Shown: in pieces, positions 11,660 to 22,426 of the stretch
Numbering within the stretch: the stretch's first letter is position 1
Layout: every line of letters starts with the position of its first letter
Position numbers and translations under genes: made by a program
Notes under the pieces: model-generated
What the model saw: the letters and a program-made list of their open reading frames with translations, nothing else
What the model was told of the DNA's origin: nothing
Database searches by the model: none
Assembly (NCBI RefSeq): GCF_040869045.1
Contig: NC_090324.1
Coordinates: forward strand, 192,508,028-192,572,027
Direction: 5' to 3'
Length of the DNA: 64,000 nt
Source of the DNA: Eurosta solidaginis
Lineage: Eukaryota > Arthropoda > Insecta > Diptera > Tephritidae

Positions 11660-13685
11660 CAAAGAGTGGCTTTTCTTGCTTTTTTCGCTGCAAAATTTTT
11701 TATAATAATATCAAAATTTAACTGTCTTGCCAAAACGGATTCAACACTAAGTGTGGCAAGTCCTGAAACTCGCTCTGGAGATGAACACGATCTATGAAAG
11801 TTTTTAATTTTTGAAAGGACGCTGAAGGAACGTTCTGCACTAGCTACAGTGACAGGTATAGTGCAAAAGATGGAATTTAGAAATTACAATGGTGACGGAC
11901 CTTTATCAAAATTTGCTCCGTAAATGTGTTTCAAGTGAATTATTTCGCATTCTAAGCTTTGAGAAATGTCCGACTTGTATTTTTCGACATATTTTGCTGC
12001 TCTAGACCGAATCGTAGTTTCATCCATGTCTTCAAATTGCCACAAAAAGAAAACGTCTCGCTCAAATTTCTCATAGCTGGAAATCATTCAGTAATGCCAG
12101 TGATTACCGAATCAACGATCACCACGAATGTACTGTTTTTAAAATCAGACTCTGAATCATCCGTAGTAATCTCATATAAACTATCTTCAGAACGTCTTTT
12201 CGGTTTTCTCTTTGGAATGTCTGGAAACTTTGGCGAGATATTCAATTGAATAGCAACTGTTTTGCATTCGTTTAAAATGTTTTCTATTGGTTCCTGATCA
12301 ACTTCAAATCAGCTAATAAGATATCTAGACGTCCGCCTCAACATCTATGGTGGCGTCTCTAGTTTGGAGGACCACGTTTCTTTCATTAATGGTAGTCAGT
12401 ATTTTGAACCAAATTTAGGACAGCAAGATACATTCGAACTTATTGATATACTTCAGAATGCCGGTAACATCTCCGTATGCTTGCGCAGTCAAATTTGGCT
12501 TTTATCTGAAAGACTATGAAGAGAGTTCGGTACATTTTTTTGAGGATGTCCCATCGTTGTGGAGTGCTGCTGAGAATAGTAAACATTTTTCTACAACGCA
12601 GCCGTACAACATTAGCATGCACCATCAACACCACATAAATTGAGACTGTGGGTTGCACAAGGTGAGTAACCAGCATTCGAGTTTTTGTCGATAATGTGAC
12701 GTAGTGCTCCGTTGTAAGCTCCTTTCATATTGGCGCCGTTATCGTACCCTTGTGCACGGCAATCTTTTAATGGGATTTCATGTTTACCTAATGTCAAATT
12801 AGATCAGCGATTTTCTGAACAGTTGTTTGATTACAATTCACGAAAGCCAAAAACCGTTTTTGAATGGTAAAATTTGTTGCTTTCGAATTGAAATGGAGTT
12901 AGCGCAAAATGAGCGTAGTCAACGTGTCTAGCATCAGGCATAGCATCAACGATAATAGCAAAATACTTGGCTTGTTTGCCTTGATCTAATTTAGTTTCCT
13001 TCACGTGCTTTGCACAAATTTCTATAAACTCGTTCTGAATGTCTGGGGAAAGATAGTGAACTTGTAAATGTTTGTGCTGCTGTTGTGAAATCCTAACTTT
13101 CTCCAAATGATCTCTAAGTATCGGATCATAATGGCTTATGGGATTTTAGATGCCCAGAAAATGTTCATTGTTTCGTTCACCACGATATATACTTTCGCCT
13201 TTAAATCTAGGCCTCTTTCAACCAAAAATAAAATAGTGTCCAAAATTCTATATACAATTTATTCCACTTTTGAGTTTCAGTGATTAGCTGTTCATTGATA
13301 AGTGTATCAATTGTAGCCTCCTTTTGAATTAGATTTTGTAAAGATCGCCATTGAATATAACATTTAATGTGATCTTGAGTATTTTCGTGTGATGGCAGTT
13401 TATCGTATAGCTTATTCCATACCTGGAATTTAGATTATCCGCCAGGACAACAAATTTTAGGTCCATTTAAAGTATTGGTAGACAATAAAAAGCATTGCTA
13501 CTGGCACTCCACACTAACCAGTCACGCTCCACTTTCTCTCCATTTGGCAAGATTCTGTTTAACAACGAGGTAGGAAATGCCTCGTCATGACAATCACGTG
13601 GAAAAATAACAGGACACTTTTGATGACCTCGACGAATTATTTCGTTGACTTCTTCAGATCGCAAAAACTCATTATTCACGGTACC
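11660..13685 (-). pseudogene. hAT transposase (TTF/DUF4371 type), broken
   Basis: Pieces read right to left. First a TTF-type N-terminal segment (RILPNGEKVERDWLVWS, then AFYC; 13467-13679). Then the start of the RNase H-like catalytic core with IQNEFIEICAKHV and AIIVDAMPD (12831-13106), and CRAQGYDNGANMKGAYNGA with CATHSLNLCGV (12612-12797). A decayed middle follows. The hAT dimerisation tail begins in 11884-12087 and continues as VASAERSFSVLSKIKN down to about 11665. This order matches TTF-type hAT transposases. Multiple frameshifts and stops separate the pieces, so it cannot encode an active enzyme. Confidence 0.8.
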
Positions 13686-14044
13686 GATATCGAAGTCGTT
13701 TAAATAATCTGGACTTTGATACAGAGTTGGTGGTATTTTTGGAAGACTTTTTGAAGATGAACCTTCATCAGTGTCACCACGAAAACTTTACGATTTCGGA
13801 TTCATGTAAACATACATTTTTGTTTGATGTTTTTATTGTCTCCTCACTGCTCGAAGGCCCAGGCAAAAAGACATTATCAATATTCGTTGCTTTTGAAATT
13901 CGGCTTAAAATTTGCACATGGAACAACTAAAGACTCTCCTGAATTAAAAAAAAAATATCTTAGTACCTCTAAATCGCGGGCCCCCTGAGAATCCCCGGGC
14001 ACGGGGGAATCCCCCCCTTTCCCCCTCCCCTCTCGTCGGGCCTG

Positions 14045-14970
14045 GTCGAGGATATACCCGATAGCAGGGCCAACAAAACTATGCTATGTCGTTACGTGAA
14101 CTTAAAGAATAAATTCGCGTGTACGAAAGAGTAAAAGGGCCTAAAATTTCGCAAAATAGGTTGAGTGCATTTCAAAATTCTCCAAGTACGCAGACTGCAG
14201 AGAAAGTCAATAAGGATTCAAAAATTAAATGTTTCTCATTTGGCAAGGAGGGGCATCGGGCCAAAGATTGTCGTAGGGAGAAGAGTAGTGAGGTAACGTA
14301 TTTTAGTTGTAATGGGAAAGGTCATTATTCATCTCAATGCAAAGAGAAAAATAAGGACAAAAAGTCGACGAAGCCAGTAGTGAAAAGTGAACGTGCAAAT
14401 ATGATTTCGAGAATGAAAGCAAAAGCACCGAAAGCAGGTTTAAGTTTTGTAGATGTAACAATGATTTCAAATACGTTTAGTGCATTGGTAGACACAGGGT
14501 CTCAGGTTAGCATTTTACGATACGATACGCTCACGATATTGGGTGACATTGAGCTGAAGAAGGAAAAGCTAGAGCTTATGGAAGTTGGCAAGGGAACTGT
14601 CACAACAATGGGTTGTTTCGAAGCTGAAATAGATATAGACGACGTAATTCTTCACATCACTTTCTACGTGATAAAAGAAAAAGGTTTTACATATGCAGCT
14701 ACTTTAGGATCCGATATACTGAAAGAAGCAAATGTGATCACAAGGGGTGATGTGGTGGAATTTCAAAAGTTGGGAAAGAAGGAGGAGTTTGACGCCACAA
14801 AGGTGGATGTTTCGAAAGATGAAATTGCAAAATTTGAAACGGTAACGCTAGTACAGGAAGATTTGGAGCAGGGTGCTATCAAAAATATCAAAGGGGTTGA
14901 ACTACCGGTTACAAAAGGGAAAGATTTCGAATCTGAAGCAAACGCGGCAATGACATACAGCTTTCAATAA
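14045..14970 (+). pseudogene. Ty3/gypsy gag C-terminus with zinc knuckles, plus protease
   Basis: The gag frame resumes after the hAT (EDIPDSRANKT), shifts frame once, passes a TAA at LKE*IRVYERVKG, then runs open from about 14119 to 14970. Two CCHC knuckles are visible but each has lost one cysteine: CFSFGKEGHRAKDC has F for the second C, and YFSCNGKGHYSSQC has Y for the first. A retroviral-type aspartic protease follows with catalytic LVDTGSQVSIL and a downstream LGSDIL. The frame ends in unrelated residues where the RT part should begin. Confidence 0.75.
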
Positions 14971-15349
14971 CCAATTTACTCCTTTTGAGTTAGTATTTGG
15001 GAAAAAGGCTATATTGTCACACAATTTGAAAAACGAACAAATAGATCCCATTTATAACGTGAAAACTATAGTAAAGAGGTCAAATTTAGAATGCAAAAAT
15101 CACATGAATTGGCAAAAAATTTAATATATAAGCATAAAATTCAAGCTAAAACACATTTTGATAAAACGGCACGTCCATTATCTATACAATTAGGCACAAA
15201 GGTTCTTTTACAAAAAGAGCCTCATCAAAAACACGGAAAAATATACCAAGGCCTATTTACGGTAACTAAAATAGACGGGCCTAATGCAACAATTTTTGAT
15301 GAAACAAAAAAAAAAAGGAAAGAGAAGTACACAAAAATCGACTTATAAA
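14971..15349 (+). pseudogene. Ty3/gypsy integrase C-terminal end
   Basis: TPFELVFGKKA (about 14977) is the conserved end of the integrase core. It is followed, after a frameshift, by 15091-15348: HELAKNLIYKHKIQAKTHFD and GTKVLLQKEP...GLFTVTKI, the usual integrase C-terminal domain. The reverse transcriptase, RNase H and most of the integrase are absent, so protease joins integrase across a large internal deletion near 14970. Confidence 0.7.
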
Positions 15350-15468
15350 AATAAAGTAACATTTTATACAAAAAAAAAATCCAAAATATTCTAATATTTT
15401 ATTGTTAGGTAATTAAGCACTTTTAATTAGCCAAGAAGTCACAAAAACCATTAAAACTAAACAAAAAC
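15350..15468. other. A/T-rich spacer
   Basis: A-rich 3' flank of the gypsy remnant before DINE-like copy B. No feature seen. Confidence 0.5.
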
Positions 15469-18400
15469 AAGCAAGGAAGGGTAAGTTCGGGTGTAACCGA
15501 ACATTACATACTCAGTTGAGAGCTGTGGAGACAAAGTAAGGGAAATCACCATATTGTAAAAGGAACCTAGGGTAACCCTGGAATGTGTTTGTATGACATG
15601 TGTATCAAATGGAAGGTATTAAAGAGAATTTTAAGAGGAAGTGGGCCATAGATCTATAGATGGACGCCATTTAGGGATATCGCCATAAAGGTGGACCAGG
15701 CCTGACTCGAGAATTTGTTTGTACGATATGGGAATCAAATGAAATGTGTTAATGATAATTTTAAAAGGGAGTGGGCCTAAGTTCTATAGGTGGATGTCTT
15801 TTCGAGATATCGCCATAAAGGTGGACCAGGGGTGACTCTAGAATTTATTTTGTACGATATGGGTATCAAAGGAAAGGTATTAATGAGTATTTTAAAAGAG
15901 CGTGGGTCTAAGTTCTATAGATGTACGCCTTTTCGAGATATCGTCATAAAGATGGACCAGGGGTGACTCTAGAATTTGTTTGTACGGTATGAGTATCAAA
16001 TGAAAGGTGTTAATGAGTATTTTAAGAGGGCGTGGGCCTTAGTTCTATATGTGGACGCCTTTTCGATATATCGCCATAAACGTGGACCAGGGGTGACTAT
16101 AGAATTTGTTGGTACTATATGGGTATCAAATGAAAGGTGTTAATGAGTATTTTAAAAGGGAGTGGGCCTAAGTTCTATAGGTGGACGCATTTCGGAATAT
16201 CGTTATAAAATTGGGCCTGGGTTGACTCTAGAATGCGTTTGTACAATATGGGTGTCAAACGAAAAGTGTAATAAGTGTTTTAAAAGGGAGTGGGCCTTTG
16301 TTCTATGGGTGGACGCCTTTTCGGGATATCGCCATAAAAGTGGACCAGGGGTGACTCTAGAATGCGTTTGTACAATATGGGTATCAAATGAAAGGTGCTA
16401 ATGAGTATTTTAAAAGGGTGTGGGCCTTAGTTCTATAGGTTGACGCCTTTTCGAGATATCGCCATAAAGGTGGACCAGGGGTTACTCTAGAATTTGTTTG
16501 TACGATATGGGTATCAAATGAAAGGTGTTAATGAGTATTTTAAAAGGGCGTGGGTCTTAGTTCTATAGGTGGACGCCTTTTCGAGATATCTCCATAAAGG
16601 TAGACCGGGTGACTCTAGAATTTTTTTGTACGATATGGGTATCAAATGAAAGGTGTATTTTAAAAGGGAGTGGGCCTTAGATCTATAGGTGGATGCCCTT
16701 TCGAGATATCGCCATAAAGGTGGGCGAGGGGTGACTCTAGAATTTTTGTGTACGATATGGGTATCAAATGAAAGGTGTTAATTAGTATTTTAAAAGGGTG
16801 TGGGCCTTAGTTCTATAGGTGGACGCCTTTTCGAGATATTGCCATAAAGGTGGACCAGGGGTGACTCTAGAATTTGTTTGTACGATATGGGTATCAAATG
16901 AAAGGTGTGAATGAGTATTTTAAAAAGGCGTGGGCCTTAGTTCTATAGATGGACGCCTTTTCGAGATATCGACATGAAGGTTGACCAGGGGTGACTCTAG
17001 AATTTGTTTGTACGATATGGGTATCAAATGAAAGGTGTTAATGAGTATTTTAAAAGGGAGTGGGCCTTAGATCTATAGGTGGATGCCCTTTCGAGATATC
17101 GCCATAAAGGTGGGCCAGGGGTGACTCTAGAATTTTTGTGTACGATATGGGTATCAAATGAAAGGTGTTAATGAGTAATTTAAAAGGGTGTGGGCCTTAG
17201 TTCTATAGGTGGACGCCTTTTCGAGATATTGCCATAAAGGTGGACCAGGGGTGACTCTAGAATTTGTTTATACGATATGGGTATCAAATGAAAGGTGTTA
17301 ATGAGTATTTTAAAAGGGAGTGGGCCTTAGTTCTATAGCTGGATGCCTTTTCGAGATATCTCCATAAAGGTGGGCCAGGGGTGAATCTAGAATGTTTTTG
17401 TACGATATGGGTATCAAATGAAAGGTGTTAATGAGTATTTTAAAAAGGCCTGGGCCTTAGTTCTATAGGTGGACGCCTTTTCGAGATATCGACATGAAGG
17501 TGGACCAGGGGTGACTCTAGAATTTGTTTGTACGATATGGGTATCAAATGAAAGGTATTAATGAGTATTTTAAAAAGGAGTGGACCTTAGTTCTATATGT
17601 GGACGCCTTTTCGAGATATCGCCATAAACGTGGACCAGGGGTGACTCTAGAATGTGTTTGTACGATATGGGTATAAAATTAAAGGTACTAATGAGGGTTT
17701 TAAAAGGGAGTGGCCCTTAGTTGTATATGTGAAGGCGTTTTCGAGATATCTACCTAAATGTGGACCAGGGTGATCCAGAACATCATCTGTCGGGTACCGC
17801 TAATTTATTTATATATGTAATACCACGTACAGTATTCCTTCCAAGATTCCAAGGGCTTTTGATTTCGCCCTGCAAAACTTTTTCATTTTCTTCTACTTAA
17901 TATGGTAGGTGTCACACCCATTTTACCAAGTTTTTTTCTAAAGTTATATTTTGCGTCAATAGACCAATAAAATTACCATGTTTCATTGCTTTTTTTGTAT
18001 TTGGTATATAATTATGGCATTTTTTTCATTTTTCGTAATTTTCGATATCGAAAAAGTGGGCGTGGTCATAGTCGGATTTCTGCCATTTTTACACCAATAC
18101 AAAGTGAGTTCAGATAAGTACGTGAACTGAGTTTAGTAAAGATATATCGATTTTTGCTCAAGTTATCGTGTTAAAGGCCGAGCGGAAGGACAGACGATCG
18201 GCTGTGTATAAAAACTGGGCGTGGCTTCAACCGATTTCGCCTTTTTTCACAAAAAACGGTTATCGTCCTAGGAGCTAAGCCTCGACCAAATTTCACAAGG
18301 ATTGGTTAATTTTTGTTCGACTTATGGCATTAAAAGCATCCTAGACAAATTAAATGAAAAAGGGCGGAGCCACGCCCATTTTGAAATTTTCTTTTATTTT

Positions 18401-19103
18401 TATATTTTGTTGCACCATATCATTACTGGAGTTGAATGTTGGCATAATTTACTTATATGCTGTAAAGATATTAACTTTTCTTTTAAAATTTGAATTTAAA
18501 AAAAAAAATTTTTAAAAAGTGGCGTGGTCGTTCTTCGATTTTGCTAATTTTTATTAAGCAGACATAAAGTAATAAGAGTAACGTTCCTGCCAAATTTCAT
18601 CATGATATCTTCAACGACTGCCAAATTACAGCTTGCAAAACTTCTAAATTACCTTCATTTAAAAGAGGGCGGTGCCACGCCCATTGTCCAAAATTTTACT
18701 AGTTTTCTATTCTGCGTCATAAGCTCAACTCACCTACCAAGTTTCATCGCTTAATGCGTATTTGGTAATGAATTATCGCACTTTTTCGATTTTTCGAAAT
18801 TTTCGATATCGAAAAAGTGGGCGTGGTTATTGTCCGATATCGTCCATTTTAAATAGCGATCTGAGATGAGTGCCCAGGAACCTACATACCAAATTTCATT
18901 AAGACACCTCAAAATTTACTCAAGTTATCGTGTTAACGGACAGACGGACGGACGGACATGGCTCAATCGAATTTTTTTTCGATACTGATGATTTTGATAT
19001 ATGGAAGTCTATATCTATCTCGATTCCTTTATACCGGTACAACCAACCGTTATGCAATCAAAGTTAATATACTCTGTGAGCTCTGCTCAACTGAGTATAA
19101 AAA
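15469..19103 (+). mobile_element. DINE-1-like element, copy B (full length)
   Basis: Same ends and internal order as copy A: the GTTCGGGTGTAACCGAAC hairpin at about 15485, ATACTCAGTTGAG, a 130-bp array, GGGCGTGG blocks, GACGGACGGACGG at about 18941-18955, and the CTCAACTGAGTATAA end. It is the longest copy because its array is the longest. Copy C starts within about six bases of its 3' end, in the same orientation. Confidence 0.65.
15660..17765 (+). repeat. 130-bp tandem array inside copy B
   Basis: About 16 units. TACGATATGG lies at 16751, 16881, 17011, 17141, 17271, 17401, 17531 and 17661, an exact 130-base period. Some unit pairs repeat at two- and four-unit spacing, suggesting local higher-order amplification. 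Confidence 0.95.
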
Positions 19104-19108
19104 AAAAC

Positions 19109-22096
19109 AAGTAAGGAAGGTTAAGTTCGGGTGTAACCGAACATTACATACTCAGTTGAGAGCTATGGTGACAACATAAGGGAAAATAACCATGTAGGAA
19201 AATGAACCGAGGGAAACCCTGGAATGTGTTTGTATGACATGTGTATCAAATGAAAGGCATTAAAGAGTATTTTATGAGGGAGTGCGCCATAGTTCTATAG
19301 GTGGACGCCATTTAGGGATATAGCCATAAAGGTGGATCAGGGTTGTCTCTAGAATGCGTTTGTACGATATGGGTATCAAATGAAAGGTATTAATGAGTAT
19401 TTTAAAAGGGCGTGGACCTAAGTTCTATAGATGGACGCCTTTTCGAGATATCGCCGTAAAGATGGACCAGGGGTGACTCTAGAATGCGTTTGCACAATAT
19501 GGGCATCAAACGAAAGGTGTTAATGAGTATTTTAAAAGGGAGTGGGCCTTAGTTCTATAGGTGGACGCCGTTTCGAGATATCGTCATAAAGGTGGACCAG
19601 GGGTGACTCTAGAATGCGTTTGTACGATATGGGTATCAAATGAATGGTGTTAATGAGTATTTTAAAAGAGAGTAATCCTTAGTTCCATAGGTGGACGCCG
19701 TTTCGAGATATCGCCATAAAGGTGGACCAGGGGTGACCCTAGAATTTGTTTGTACAATATGGGCATCAAACGAATGGTGCTAATGAGTATTTTAAAAGGC
19801 AGTGGGCCTTAGTTCTATAGGTGGATGCCGTTTCGAAATATCACCATAAAAGTGGACCAGGGGTGACTCTAGAATGTGTGTGTACGATATGGATATAAAA
19901 TTAAAGGTATTAATGAGGATTTTAGAAGGGAGTGGTGGTTGTTGTATAGGTGGTCGCCTTTTCGAAATATCGCCATAAAGGTGGACCAGGGGTGACTCTA
20001 GAATGCGTTTGTACGATATGGATATCAAATTAAAGGTATTAATGAGTATTTTAAAAGGGAGTAATCCTTAGTTCCATAGGTGGACGCCGTTTCGAGATAT
20101 CGCCATAAAGGTGGACCAGGGGTGACCCTAGAATTTGTTTGTACAATATGGGTATCAAAAGAAAGGTGTTAATGAGTATTTTAAAAGGGTGTGGGGCTCA
20201 GTTCTATAGGTGGACACCTTTTCGGAATATCGCCACAATGGTGGACCAGGGGTGACTCTAGAATGTGTTTGTACGATATGGGTATCAAATTAAAGGTATT
20301 AATGAGGGTTTTAAAAGGGAGTGGTGGTTGTTGTATAGGTGGTCGCATTTTCGAGATATCGCCATAAAGGTGGACCAGGGGTGACCCTAGAATTTGTTTG
20401 TACAATATGGGCATCAAAAGGAAGGTGATAATGAGTATTTTAAAAGGGAGTATTCCTTAGTTCCATAGGTGGACGCCGTTTCGAGATATCGCCATAAAGG
20501 TGGAGCAGGGGTGACCCTAGAATTTGTTTGTACAATATGGGTATCAAAAGAAAGGTGTTAATGAGTATTTTAAAAGGGTGTGGGGCTTAGTTCTATAGGT
20601 GGACGCCTTTTCGAGATATCGCCATAAAGGTGGACCAGGGGTGACTCTAGAATGAGTTTGTACGATATGGGTATCAAATTAAAGGTATTAATGAGAGTTT
20701 TAAAAGGGAGTGGTGGTAGTTGTATATGTGAAGGCGTTTTCCAGATATCGACCAAAATATGGACTAGGGTGACCCAGAACATTATCGGTTGGATACCGCT
20801 AATTTATTTATATATGTAATACCTGGCAAGACTTTAAGGGTGTTTTATTTCGCCCTGCAGAACTTTTTCATTTTCTTCTACTTAATATGGTAGGTGTCAC
20901 AACCATTTTATAAGGTTTTTCCTAAAGTTATATTTCGCGTCAATAAAACAATCCAATTACCTTACCATGTTTCATCCCTTTTTTCGTATTTGGTATAGAA
21001 TTATGGCATTTTTTTCATTTTTCGCAATTTTCGATATCGAAAAAGTGGGCGTGGTCATAGTCGGATTTCGTTCATTTTTGATACCAAGGTAAAGTGGGTT
21101 CAGATAAGTACGTGAACTGAGTTTAGTAAAGATATATCGATTTTTGCTCAAGTTATCGTGTTAACGGCTATGCGGAAGGACAGACGGACGACTGTGTATA
21201 AAAACTGGGCGTGGCATCAACCGATTTCGCCCATTTTCACAGAAAACAATTAACGCCATAAAGTCTATGCCCCTACCAAATTTCAAAAGGATTGGTTAAT
21301 TTTTGTTCGATTTATGGCATTAAAAGTATCCTAGACAAATTAAATGAAAAAGGGCGGAGCCACGCCCATTTTTAAATTTTCTTTTATTTTTGTATTTTGT
21401 TGCACCATATCATTACTGGAGTTGAATCTTGACATAATTTACTTATATACTGTAAAGATATTAAATTTTTTGTTAAAATTTTACTTTAAAAAAATTCTTT
21501 TTGTAAAAGTGGGCGTGGTCCTTCTCCGATTTTGCTAATTTTTATTAAGCGTACATACAGTAATAAGAGTAACGTTCCTGCCAAATTTCATCATGATATC
21601 TTCAACGACTGCCAAATTACAGCTTGCAAAATTTTAAATTACCTTCTTTAAAAAGTGGGCGGTGCCACGCCCATTGTCCAAAATTTTACTAATTTTATAT
21701 TTTGCGTCATAAGTTCAACTCATCTACCAAGTTTCGTCGCTTTATCGGTCTTTTGTAATGAATTATCGCACTTTTTCGGTTTTTCGAAATTTTCGATATC
21801 GAAAAAGTGGGCGTGGTTATAGTCCGATATCGTTCATTTTAAATGGCGATCTGAAATGAGTGCTCAGTAACCTTCGTACCAAATTTCATCAAGATGCCTC
21901 AAAATTTACTCAAGTTATCGTGTTAACGGCGGACGGACGGACGGACGGACATGGCTCAATCAAATTTTTTTTCGATCCTGATTATTTTGATATATGGAAG
22001 TCTATATCTATCTCGATTCCTTTATATATGTACAACCAACCGTTATCCAATCAAACTTAATATACTCTGTGAGCTCTGCTCAACTGAGTATAAAAA
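19109..22096 (+). mobile_element. DINE-1-like element, copy C (full length)
   Basis: Full 5' hairpin and ATACTCAGTTGAG start at about 19109-19160, array to about 20765, GGGCGTGG blocks, a (GGAC)n run at about 21931-21950, and the CTCAACTGAGTATAAAAA end. It lies head-to-tail behind copy B with only an A-rich junction, and is followed by an A-rich tract. Confidence 0.65.
19305..20765 (+). repeat. 130-bp tandem array inside copy C
   Basis: About 11 units of the same monomer as copies A and B. The 70-78-codon ORFs read on the minus strand here simply repeat the monomer and are not genes. Confidence 0.9.
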
Positions 22097-22426
22097 ACAA
22101 AAAAAAAACAAAAAAAAACTATTTTTGAAATCTATATACTTATATTTTCCAATATAACCTCAAGCAAATGAAAACTCAAATTTAAACTGTATTATCAAAA
22201 ATAACAGAACCAGAGAATAATCACTAATGGTAACTATTTAAAAAGTATAAAAGAAAGTTTGTTTACATATGAAAATGTCATATAAAATAAAAAATGAATT
22301 CGTTATAATAAATTCAACGTGTGCAAAATATCTAATTTGTAAAACCATTTCCTAATATATACTTCACACATATATCTGTTAATATAAATGTAAGAAGAAA
22401 TTCATAATAGACTGATTTATTTACAT
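22097..22426. other. AT-rich spacer
   Basis: No gene or repeat boundary recognised; A-rich next to copy C. Confidence 0.4.

Larger units (their letters stand above)
9468..14044 (-). mobile_element. hAT transposon inserted in the gypsy gag
   Basis: The left end CAGGGCCGTAGAGAG and the reverse complement of the right end, CAGGCCCGACGAGAG, are matching terminal inverted repeats of hAT type. The flanking 8 bases are GTCGAGTG (9460-9467) and GTCGAGGA (14045-14052), which agree at six of eight positions as an aged 8-bp target duplication. Removing the element rejoins the gag frame (FVE to EDIPDSR). The transposase lies on the minus strand. The left third of the element hosts another repeat with a 129-bp array. 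Confidence 0.85.

Noticed and set aside
19792..20782. Repeated 70-78-codon minus-strand ORFs with HLYGDISKRRPPI words
   Set aside because: Antisense of the 130-bp monomer.
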